Positions 49,165-56,569 of a DNA stretch of 64,000 bases are shown piece after piece; position 1 is the first letter of the stretch; each line of letters opens with the position of its first letter. A program made the translations under genes and the position numbers. The notes under the pieces are model-generated. The model worked only from the letters and a program-made list of their open reading frames with translations, had not been told where the DNA came from and searched no databases. This DNA comes from Streptomyces sp. NRRL F-2664 (GTDB lineage: Bacteria > Actinomycetota > Actinomycetes > Streptomycetales > Streptomycetaceae): the NCBI RefSeq assembly GCF_000719345.1, contig NZ_JOFX01000004.1, positions 186,001 to 250,000 on the forward strand, read 5' to 3'.

Positions 49165-50076
49165 TCACAGGACGCGGGGGAGGCCGGTCACCGACATCAC
49201 CAGCGAGTAGAGGGAGGTGGTGGCGGTGATGAAGAGGCGGTTGTTCTTGGGGCCGCCGAAGGCGATGTTCGAGACGGGCTCCGGGACGCGCAGGCGGCCG
49301 ATCAGAGTGCCGTCCGCGGCGTAGCAGTGGACGCCGTTCTCCATCGCGGCCACCCACAGCCGGCCCTCGTCGTCGAAGCGGATGTTGTCGACGCCGGGGC
49401 AGGTCGTGAAGACCCGGTCACCGGTGAGGGTGCCGTCGTCGGCAACCTTGAAGGCGCGGATGTGGCCCGCCCGGGTGTCCGCCGCGTACAGCTCGCTCTC
49501 GTCGGGGGAGAAGACCAGGCCGTTGGGGCCGAGGAAGCCGTCGGCGGCCAGGCGTACCTCTCCGGTGGCGGGGTCGGCCCGGTAGAGGTTGCAGGCTCCG
49601 ATCTCGCCGGGCGCGCGGTGGCCCTCGTAGTCGCTGGTGATGCCGAAGTCGGGGTCGGAGAACCAGATGGAGCCGTCGGAGCGGACCACCGCGTCGTTGG
49701 GACTGTTGAGCCTCTTGCCGTCGAAGCGGTCGGCGATCACGGTGATGCTGCCGTCGGGCTCGGTGCGGGTCACGCGTCGGTTGCCCTGTTCGCAGGAGAT
49801 CAGGCGGCCTTCGCGGTCAAGGGTGTTGCCGTTGGCGTGGCCGGCCGGCGAGCGGAAGACGGAGACCGCTCCGGTCGCCTCGTCCCAGCGGAGCATCCGG
49901 TCGTTGGGGATGTCGCTCCACACCAGTTGCCGCCAGGCCGGCAGGTACAGCGGACCCTCTGCCCAGCGGCAGTCGTCGTAGAGCCGTTCCAGCCGGGCGT
50001 CGCCGTTGGCGCACCGGCCCGTCTTGAAGCGTTCGTCCAGGATCTCGTACAAAGTGAGGTCGGCTATGCCAGACAT
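49165..50076 (-). CDS. SMP-30/gluconolactonase family protein
   Basis: A 303-residue six-bladed propeller hydrolase; members open sugar lactones using a divalent metal. The metal ligands are visible as Glu in WAEGPLYLP, Asn in LNSPNDAVV, and the Asp region FSPDESELYAADTRAG. The ATG at 50076 has a good ribosome site (AGGGGGAA). It is divergent from the Lrp regulator, with a 15-bp palindrome between, so the two probably form a regulator/target pair. The sugar lactone is unknown. Confidence 0.92.
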   Translation of the reverse strand: MSGIADLTLYEILDERFKTGRCANGDARLERLYDDCRWAEGPLYLPAWRQLVWSDIPNDRMLRWDEATGAVSVFRSPAGHANGNTLDREGRLISCEQGNRRVTRTEPDGSITVIADRFDGKRLNSPNDAVVRSDGSIWFSDPDFGITSDYEGHRAPGEIGACNLYRADPATGEVRLAADGFLGPNGLVFSPDESELYAADTRAGHIRAFKVADDGTLTGDRVFTTCPGVDNIRFDDEGRLWVAAMENGVHCYAADGTLIGRLRVPEPVSNIAFGGPKNNRLFITATTSLYSLVMSVTGLPRVL

Positions 50077-50098
50077 GATTCCCCCTGTAGGTGTGCAG

Positions 50099-50113
50099 CC
50101 GAATATTCTTCGG
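50099..50113. promoter_or_regulatory. Candidate Lrp/AsnC operator
   Basis: CCGAATATTCTTCGG is a 15-bp near-palindrome with an AT-rich centre, which is the size and look of Lrp-type sites. It lies in the 107-bp gap between the divergent SMP-30 and Lrp genes. It is the only AT-rich palindrome in the gap. Confidence 0.5.
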
Positions 50114-50183
50114 TCTGATGGTGAGATTGCAGGATCAGGTACCGTCTTCGCAAGGGTTCTCCGGCCCATGGAAGGAAGATTGC

Positions 50184-50618
50184 GTGGACGACATCGACCG
50201 GGCGCTCGTCCTGCGCCTGCAGCAGGACGCCGGGCAGTCCTACGCGGCTCTCGGCACGGCCGTCGGGCTCTCTGCCGGGGCCACCCACGAGCGCGTACGC
50301 AAGCTGCGCGAGCGCGGGGTGATCCGGCGGACGACCATCGACGTCGACCCGGCCGCGGTCGGCAGCGGGGTCCTCGCCTACGTGATGGTCGACTCCAACG
50401 CGTGGATGGGGGAGTCGGCGGACGACTTCGCCGCGATCCCGGAGATCCAGGAGGCCCACATCATCGCGGGCAGCGCGTCGGTACTGGTGAAGGTGCGCAC
50501 CGCCTCGACCGGGCAGTTGCAGGACGTATTGCGCCGCCTCTACGCCATCAACGGCGTGAGCGGTACGCACGCGACCGTCGTCCTGGAGACCTTCTTCGAG
50601 CGGCCTCTCCCGCTGTGA
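50184..50618 (+). CDS. Lrp/AsnC-family transcriptional regulator
   Basis: A 144-residue regulator. The N-terminal helix-turn-helix is DDIDRALVLRLQQDAGQSYA, then LGTAVGLSAGATHERVRKL. The C-terminal RAM domain has VLAYVMVD and VSGTHATVVLETFFERPL, where an amino acid or related ligand would bind. GTG 50184 follows GGAAGGAAG. The stop overlaps the next gene as GTGA. It probably controls itself and the divergent SMP-30 gene. Confidence 0.9.
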   Translation: MDDIDRALVLRLQQDAGQSYAALGTAVGLSAGATHERVRKLRERGVIRRTTIDVDPAAVGSGVLAYVMVDSNAWMGESADDFAAIPEIQEAHIIAGSASVLVKVRTASTGQLQDVLRRLYAINGVSGTHATVVLETFFERPLPL

Positions 50619-51508
50619 CCTGGTGGTGCACCGGGATCCGGTGGAAGGACTCCGCACCCGTCATCGGGTGGCACGCCCTGGGGCGCGGCGAGCGGGTGAG
50701 CACCCTGGCCTACGGGCAGCGGCTGGCCTTCACCGCGCGCGGAGAGCGGCACTGCCTCGGTGTGCGGCGGGCGGGAAAGCGGACGCCGTGCCCTACCTGC
50801 GCCACCGTGCCCGGTCGTGGGACGAGCGCGCAGTGCCCCGACTGCGCCCGCCTCGACCGGTCGTTCTCGGTGGCCGCCGACACCCATGCCGCCGATCCGC
50901 GGACCTACCGGGTCTACCTGGCCTGGTTCGGGCCCGGCTTGGTGAAAGTCGGCATCACCGCGGAGGAGCGCGGCTCCGTCCGGTTGCTGGAGCAGGGGGC
51001 GATGGCGTGGACCTGGCTGGGGCGCGGACCGCTGATGGCGGCCCGGCGCACCGAGGAGCTGTTGCGGGCGGCGCTCGGGGTGCCCGACCGGATCGCGTAC
51101 GCCCGCAAGCGCGCCGTACGGGCACACCTGCCGGGTGCGGCGGAGCGGGCACGGGAGGTCGCCGAGCTGCATGGCCGCGCGGCGGCGCTGGTCGGGTGGC
51201 CGGAGTCCCTGGAGCGGATGGGGTGTGAAGTCATCGATCACGCGGCGGTGTTCGGGATGGACGGCCGGCACGGGTTCCCCGCTGCGGACCGGGTGGTCAC
51301 CGAGATGACAGCCGACCGGGCCGTCGTGGGACGGCTGGTCGGCGCGGCCGGGCCCGACCTGCACTTCGAGGACGGGCTGGTGGTCGACACCCGGCTGCTG
51401 GCCGGGTGGGAGCTCCGCGGTCCGGGCGAGGACGCGCAGACGTCGGTGTCGGTGGCGCGGATCCCGTCCGCGGGCCGCCCTCCCACGGAGCAGGACGGGC
51501 TGTTCTGA
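50615..51508 (+). CDS. DUF2797 family protein
   Basis: A 297-residue protein of the DUF2797 family. It has a treble of cysteine pairs near the N-terminus (CPTCATV and QCPDCARL) that could bind zinc. The stretch YRVYLAWFGPGLVKVGITAEERG recalls GIY-YIG-fold nucleases (VYLAWFG, then VKVGIT). Whether it cuts DNA is unknown. GTG 50615 overlaps the Lrp stop, so it is co-translated with the regulator. A long upstream in-frame extension was rejected because it runs through the lrp gene. Confidence 0.82.
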   Translation: MTWWCTGIRWKDSAPVIGWHALGRGERVSTLAYGQRLAFTARGERHCLGVRRAGKRTPCPTCATVPGRGTSAQCPDCARLDRSFSVAADTHAADPRTYRVYLAWFGPGLVKVGITAEERGSVRLLEQGAMAWTWLGRGPLMAARRTEELLRAALGVPDRIAYARKRAVRAHLPGAAERAREVAELHGRAAALVGWPESLERMGCEVIDHAAVFGMDGRHGFPAADRVVTEMTADRAVVGRLVGAAGPDLHFEDGLVVDTRLLAGWELRGPGEDAQTSVSVARIPSAGRPPTEQDGLF

Positions 51509-51662
51509 CGTTGCGGACCCGGAGGACGGCGGGGGATCATGACGTTCCACGCAGCCATGGATGCTGTCGGCACATGCGCCATGGTCAAGACTTGGATCCC
51601 TTTGCTGCTCCGGGGCCGTTCCGAGTGGACATGGCGGGTTCCCTCCACCGAGGGTGGAGGCC

Positions 51663-52001
51663 ATGACCACTCAGCCGGTGGCGGCCTTTGAACCGCCCTA
51701 TGTCATGGCCGTTTTCACCAGCGTCCGCACCGCGGACGACACCGGATTCGACGAGCGCAACGACCGCATGGAGGAGATCGTCCAGACGATCCCCGGGTAC
51801 CTCGGCTACGAATCCGCGCGCAATCCCGGCGGCCTGGGCATCACCGTCGCCTATTTCCGGGACCACGAGGCCCTCACCGTGTGGCGCGAGAACATGGAGC
51901 ACCAGGCGGCCATGCGGAAGGGCCGCGCCGACTGGTACGAGAGCTACACCCTGCACGTCGCCACCGTCGAGCGGAGCCACGGGTTTGTCCGCAACGACTG
52001 A
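51663..52001 (+). CDS. ABM-superfamily (antibiotic biosynthesis monooxygenase) protein
   Basis: A 112-residue single-domain dimeric alpha/beta-barrel protein. VMAVFTSVRT, EEIVQTIPGYLGYESARNPG and YFRDHEALTVWRENMEHQAA match the family. The nearest use is in quinone oxidation or haem-type chemistry, but the substrate is unknown. ATG 51663 has GGTGGAGG upstream. The amidohydrolase gene starts just inside its 3' end, so the two form an operon. Confidence 0.87.
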   Translation: MTTQPVAAFEPPYVMAVFTSVRTADDTGFDERNDRMEEIVQTIPGYLGYESARNPGGLGITVAYFRDHEALTVWRENMEHQAAMRKGRADWYESYTLHVATVERSHGFVRND

Positions 52002-52866
52002 TGCGGTGAACGCCTTCCGCCAGCGGCTCGGGCTGCCCGGACTGGTCGACGTCCACACGCACTTCATGCCCGAGCAGGTGCTGCGGAAGGTGTGGGACTA
52101 CTTCGACGCGGTCGGCCCGCTGACCGGCGTCCAGTGGCCCATCACCTACCGCCACGAGGAGGAGCAGCGCGTGGCGCTCCTGCGGGAGTTCGGGGTCCGG
52201 GCCTTCACCGCGATGCTCTACCCGCACAAGCCGGAGATGGCCGCCTGGCTCAATGCCTGGTCCGCCGATTTCGCGGCCCGCACCCCCGACTGTCTGCACA
52301 CCGCCACCTTCTTCCCCGAGGACGGGGTGGCCGCGTACGTCCGCCGGGCCGTCACCGCCGGTGCCCGGATTTTCAAGGCGCACCTCCAGGTCGGTGGCTA
52401 CGACCCCAACGACGATCTGCTCGACCCTGTCTGGGGGCTGCTGGCCGAGGCCGGCATCCCGACCGTGATCCACTGCGGCTCCGGACCGGCCCCCGGCCCG
52501 TACACGGGGCCCGCGCCGATCGCCCGTCTGCTCGCCCGCCATCCGCGGCTGCCGTTGATCATCGCCCACATGGGCATGCCCGAGTACGCGGACTTTCTCG
52601 ACCTCGCCGACCGCCACAGCGCGGTGCGCCTGGACACGACGATGGCCTTCACCGACTTCTCCGAGCGGCTGAGCGGCTTCCCGCCCGCAGAGCTGGGGCG
52701 GCTCGCGGACCTCGGCGACCGGATCCTGCTCGGCACCGACTTCCCGAACATCCCCTACCCGTACGAGCACCAGCTCGTCGCCCTCGAACGGCTCGGGCTC
52801 GGCGACGACTGGCTGCGGGCGGTCTGCCACGACAACGGAGCCCGGTTGTTCCGCCTCGACGGCTGA
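51985..52866 (+). CDS. Amidohydrolase family protein
   Basis: A 293-residue metal-dependent hydrolase of the amidohydrolase-2 type. The HxH pair is in VDVHTHFMP, a metal His in LIIAHMGMPE, and the catalytic Asp in LLGTDFPNIPY. The start is either TTG 51985 (used here, overlapping the ABM gene by 17 nt) or GTG 52006. It may be a decarboxylase or a lactonase-like enzyme; the substrate is unknown. Coupling with the ABM protein suggests a small catabolic unit. Confidence 0.87.
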   Translation: MSATTDAVNAFRQRLGLPGLVDVHTHFMPEQVLRKVWDYFDAVGPLTGVQWPITYRHEEEQRVALLREFGVRAFTAMLYPHKPEMAAWLNAWSADFAARTPDCLHTATFFPEDGVAAYVRRAVTAGARIFKAHLQVGGYDPNDDLLDPVWGLLAEAGIPTVIHCGSGPAPGPYTGPAPIARLLARHPRLPLIIAHMGMPEYADFLDLADRHSAVRLDTTMAFTDFSERLSGFPPAELGRLADLGDRILLGTDFPNIPYPYEHQLVALERLGLGDDWLRAVCHDNGARLFRLDG

Positions 52867-52875
52867 CCGGTCCTT

Positions 52876-52897
52876 TCTCAGGGAATTCACAGGTTGG
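52876..52897 (+). promoter_or_regulatory. Candidate response-regulator binding site (direct repeat)
   Basis: CTCAGG (52877-52882), 5 bp, then CACAGG (52888-52893): two half-sites in 11-bp phase, typical of OmpR/PhoB-type regulators. It lies 44 bp before the regulator start, so autoregulation is likely. Confidence 0.45.
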
Positions 52898-52936
52898 GGC
52901 AAGAACGCTCTCAGAGGCGGCGGGGAGCGTGTCCGT

Positions 52937-53704
52937 ATGACTGCGACGACCACTTCCCACGCGTCCACGTCCACCGGCAACCACACGGCCCTGGTCCGAC
53001 CCGACGGAGGCCCCTGCCGGGTACTCGTCGTCGACGACGAGGCCTCGCTCTCCGAGCTGCTGTCCATGGCCCTGCGTTACGAGGGCTGTGAGGTCCGCAG
53101 CGCCGGCGACGGGGCCGGCGCCCTGCGGGCCGCGCGCGGCTTCCGCCCCGACGTGGTGGTCCTCGACGTCATGCTCCCCGACATGGACGGCCTCGCCGTC
53201 CTCGGGCAGCTCCGCCGGGAGATCCCCCACGTCCCCGTCCTGTTCCTGACCGCCAAGGACTCCGTGGAGGACCGGATCGCCGGCCTCACCGCCGGCGGCG
53301 ACGACTACGTCACCAAGCCGTTCAGCCTGGAGGAGGTCGTGGCCCGGCTGCGCGGGCTCGTACGGCGTTCGGGCGCGGCGCAGGCGGCTCGCGGCGGCTC
53401 CGTCCTGACCGTCGGGGATCTGCGCCTCGACGAGGACAGCCACGAGGTGGTGCGGGACGGCCGGGAGGTCCACCTCACCGCCACCGAGTTCGAGCTGCTC
53501 CGCTACCTGATGCGCAACCCGCGGCGCGTGCTGAGCAAGGCGCAGATCCTGGACCGGGTCTGGTCCTACGACTTCGGCGGCCAGGCCAACGTCGTCGAGT
53601 TGTACATCTCCTACCTGCGCCGCAAGCTGGAGAGCGGCCTCGGCCTGCCGTCGATGATCCACACCAGGCGCGGCGCCGGTTACCTGATCAAGCCGGCCGA
53701 ATAG
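52937..53704 (+). CDS. OmpR-family response regulator
   Basis: A 255-residue regulator. The receiver domain starts at about residue 27 (VLVVDDEASLSELL), with the phosphorylated Asp in VVVLDVMLPDMDG and Lys in VTKPFSLEE. A winged-helix domain closes it (HLTATEFELLRYLMRN, VVELYISYLRRKLE). Its stop shares one base with the kinase start. The downstream genes suggest that it controls envelope glycosylation. From gene order it matches the SCO4020/4021 pair of S. coelicolor. Confidence 0.95.
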   Translation: MTATTTSHASTSTGNHTALVRPDGGPCRVLVVDDEASLSELLSMALRYEGCEVRSAGDGAGALRAARGFRPDVVVLDVMLPDMDGLAVLGQLRREIPHVPVLFLTAKDSVEDRIAGLTAGGDDYVTKPFSLEEVVARLRGLVRRSGAAQAARGGSVLTVGDLRLDEDSHEVVRDGREVHLTATEFELLRYLMRNPRRVLSKAQILDRVWSYDFGGQANVVELYISYLRRKLESGLGLPSMIHTRRGAGYLIKPAE

Positions 53705-55257
53705 TGGCACCGCGCGGGAGTCGGCGACAGGGGGGTTGGCGGCCTTGGTCGCTGCGGACCCGGCTCGTCGTCTCGGCGGTGGCCCTCATCGCCGTGGTGG
53801 GCGCGGCCATCGGCACCGTCACCACCCTGGCGCTGCGCTCGTACCTGGTCACCCAGCTCGACGAGCAGCTGGAGGTGTCCATGAAGATGGCCGCCCGGGC
53901 GCCCGGCGGGAAGGCGGCCCGGGACAGCAGCGTGGGCTTCGTCATGCCCCCCGGCAGCCCGCTGGACGCCGTAGGCGTCCGGCTGGACCCCGGCGGCGCG
54001 GTCCTCGGGAGCGCCCGGAACACCCGCGGCGAAGGATGGTCGCCCGACCAGGTACCGCCGGCTCTCACCGAGCTGCAGAGCACCACCCTCACCCAGGCCG
54101 CCCTGAGGGCCGCGCAGGCCTCGCCGGGGCAGGTCGCGGGCGCTGACCTGCCGGACCTGGGCGCGTACCGGGTGCTCGCCTCCCCCGACCGCAGTCTCAT
54201 CCTCGCCTTCCCGCTCCACGGGGTCGACTCCATCGTGCGCACCCTGGTCGGGGTCGAGGTCTGCGTCACCCTCGCCGGGCTGATCGCCGCTTCTCTTGCC
54301 GGACAGGCCCTGGTCGGGGTCGCCCTGCGCCCGCTGCGCCGGGTCGCCGCCACCGCCACCCGGGTCTCCGAACTCCCGCTGCACCAGGGCGAGCCGGTCC
54401 TCCACGAACGGGTCCCGGACGCCGAAGCCGACCCCCGCACCGAGGTGGGCCAGGTCGGCGCCGCCCTGAACCGGATGCTCGGCCACGTCTCCTCCGCCCT
54501 GACCGCCCGCCAGCAGAGCGAGATGCGCGTACGGCAGTTCGTCGCCGACGCCAGTCACGAGTTGCGCACGCCGCTGGCCTCCATCCGCGGCTACGCCGAA
54601 CTCACCCGCCGGGGCCGCGAGGAGCCCGGCCCCGACACCCGCCACGCCCTGGGCCGGATCGAATCCGAAGCCACCCGGATGACCGGCCTCGTCGAGGACC
54701 TGCTGCTCCTCGCCCGGCTCGACGCGGGCCGCCCGCCGTCCACCGGTGACGCCCCTACCGATCTCGCCCCGCTCGTCATCGATGCCGTCAGCGATGCCCG
54801 TGTTGCCGGGCCCGAGCACCACTGGCGTCTGCACCTGCCCGAGGAACCCGCGCCCGTGCGCGCCGACGCGGCGCGTATCCAGCAGGTGCTGGTCAACCTG
54901 CTGGCCAATGCCCGGACGCACACACCGCCCGGCACCACCGTCACCGCCCATGTTTCACGTGAAACATCCGCCGTCCGGCTGCGCATCGAGGACGACGGCC
55001 CCGGCATCCCGCCCGAGCTGCTGCCCCGTGTCTTCGAGCGCTTCACCCGCGGGGATGCCTCACGGTCGCGTTCCGCCGGATCCACGGGCCTCGGGCTGGC
55101 CATCGTCCGGGCCCTGGTCACCGCCCACGGTGGCAGCGTCGACGTGCGCAGCGAGCCGGGCCGGACCTGCTTCGAGGTCGTGCTGCCGCTCGCCGAGGCT
55201 CCCAATGTGTCCGGTCCGGACTCACAGACGGGCCACAGGCTCAGCACACCGAGGTGA
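53704..55257 (+). CDS. Sensor histidine kinase
   Basis: A 517-residue membrane kinase. Two membrane segments (about residues 20-45 and 170-195) flank an extracellular sensing domain. HAMP follows, then the phospho-acceptor His in ASHELRTPLASIRGY, N-box VLVNLLANARTHTP, and the ATP boxes DDGPGIPPELL and STGLGLAIVRALV. A parS site in the ATPase domain encodes VSRET in a loop between the N-box and G1 box (residues about 417-421), with no apparent damage. GTG 53704. Confidence 0.94.
   Translation: MAPRGSRRQGGWRPWSLRTRLVVSAVALIAVVGAAIGTVTTLALRSYLVTQLDEQLEVSMKMAARAPGGKAARDSSVGFVMPPGSPLDAVGVRLDPGGAVLGSARNTRGEGWSPDQVPPALTELQSTTLTQAALRAAQASPGQVAGADLPDLGAYRVLASPDRSLILAFPLHGVDSIVRTLVGVEVCVTLAGLIAASLAGQALVGVALRPLRRVAATATRVSELPLHQGEPVLHERVPDAEADPRTEVGQVGAALNRMLGHVSSALTARQQSEMRVRQFVADASHELRTPLASIRGYAELTRRGREEPGPDTRHALGRIESEATRMTGLVEDLLLLARLDAGRPPSTGDAPTDLAPLVIDAVSDARVAGPEHHWRLHLPEEPAPVRADAARIQQVLVNLLANARTHTPPGTTVTAHVSRETSAVRLRIEDDGPGIPPELLPRVFERFTRGDASRSRSAGSTGLGLAIVRALVTAHGGSVDVRSEPGRTCFEVVLPLAEAPNVSGPDSQTGHRLSTPR
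54952..54965. other. parS site 9 (within the histidine kinase gene)
   Basis: Perfect GTTTCACGTGAAAC in the catalytic-domain coding region, again read as VSRET. Confidence 0.95.
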
Positions 55258-55282
55258 CAGGCGGCTCCACGAGGGTCGGACC

Positions 55283-56569
55283 ATGCCAACCGACACCTCT
55301 CCCGGGGCCCTCCCGGCGCGCGCGCCCCTCGCGCCCGCGCCCGGCGAACCCGTCCTCGACGTGGTGATCCCGGTCTTCAACGAGGAGAAGGACCTCGGGC
55401 CGTGCGTGCGCAGACTGCACGAGCACCTGACGCGGACCTTTCCCTATCCCTTCCGGATCACGGTCGCCGACAACGCCAGCACCGACCGCACACCCGAGGT
55501 CGCGGCCGGGCTCGCCGCGGCACTGGACTGCGTACGCAGCACCCGTCTGGAGGAGAAGGGCCGGGGCAGGGCGCTGCGTACGGTCTGGTCCGGCTCCGAT
55601 GCACCCGTTCTCGCCTACATGGACGTGGACCTCTCCACCGACCTCAACGCCCTGCTGCCGCTGGTCGCCCCGCTGATCTCCGGTCACTCCGATCTCGCCA
55701 TCGGCACCCGCCTGGCCCGTTCCTCACGGGTCGTGCGGGGAGCGAAGCGGGAGTTCGTCTCCCGCGCCTACAACCTCCTGCTGCGTTCCTCCCTCGCTGC
55801 CCGATTCACCGACGCCCAGTGCGGATTCAAGGCCATCCGGCGCGAGGTCGCGGAGCGGCTGTTGCCGCTGGTGGAGGACACGGGCTGGTTCTTCGACACC
55901 GAACTGCTCGTACTCGCCGAACGCGCCGGACTGCGGATCCACGAGGTGCCGGTGGACTGGGTCGACGATCCCGACTCCACCGTGCACATCGTCAGGACCG
56001 CGACCGAGGACCTCAAAGGCGTCTGGCGGGTGGGCCGGGCGCTGGCCGTCGGGGCGCTCCCGCTCGACCGGCTCGCCCGCCCCTTCGGCGACGACCCGCG
56101 CGACCGCACCGCGGTACCGGGGGTGGACGGCGGCCTGGCCCGCCAGTTCATCGGCTTCTGCACCGTCGGAGTCCTCTCCACGCTGCTCTATCTGGTGCTC
56201 TACTCCGCCTTCCGGGGCGGAGCCGGAGCCGGGCCCCAACTCGCCAACGCAGCCGCCCTGCTGCTCTCCGCCGTGGCCAACACGGCGGCCAACCGCCGCC
56301 TCACCTTCGGTGTCCGCGGCAGGGCGGGGGCCGTACGCCACCAGGCCCAGGGCCTGGTGGTCTTCGGCATCGGCCTGGCCCTCACCAGCGGCTCCCTCGC
56401 CGCCCTGACGGCGGCCACGCCCCGTCCCGCCCACGGCACCGAACTGGCCGTGCTGATCACCGCGAACCTCGCAGCCACCGTGCTGCGCTTCCTGCTGCTG
56501 CGCGCCTGGGTGTTCCCCGAGCGGCGCAGCACCCCTTCCCGCACCGCCACATCCAAGGAGGGCCGATGA
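55283..56569 (+). CDS. GT2 glycosyltransferase with GtrA-like membrane domain
   Basis: A 428-residue fusion. Residues 20-290 are a family-2 glycosyltransferase (DVVIPVFNEEKDLGPCV, then the DxD in LAYMDVDLSTDLNALLP and a DTELLVLAERAGLRIHEVP stretch) of the DPM1/polyprenyl-phosphate mannosyl transferase type. Residues 295-415 are a GtrA domain of four membrane segments that would flip or hold the lipid-linked sugar. ATG 55283 follows GAGGGTCGG. The stop overlaps the next gene as ATGA. Confidence 0.9.
   Translation: MPTDTSPGALPARAPLAPAPGEPVLDVVIPVFNEEKDLGPCVRRLHEHLTRTFPYPFRITVADNASTDRTPEVAAGLAAALDCVRSTRLEEKGRGRALRTVWSGSDAPVLAYMDVDLSTDLNALLPLVAPLISGHSDLAIGTRLARSSRVVRGAKREFVSRAYNLLLRSSLAARFTDAQCGFKAIRREVAERLLPLVEDTGWFFDTELLVLAERAGLRIHEVPVDWVDDPDSTVHIVRTATEDLKGVWRVGRALAVGALPLDRLARPFGDDPRDRTAVPGVDGGLARQFIGFCTVGVLSTLLYLVLYSAFRGGAGAGPQLANAAALLLSAVANTAANRRLTFGVRGRAGAVRHQAQGLVVFGIGLALTSGSLAALTAATPRPAHGTELAVLITANLAATVLRFLLLRAWVFPERRSTPSRTATSKEGR

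Noticed and set aside
54746..55282. Upstream extension of the GT2-GtrA gene
   Set aside because: It overlaps the 3' part of the kinase gene in another frame. The start at 55283 has a ribosome site and matches the family.
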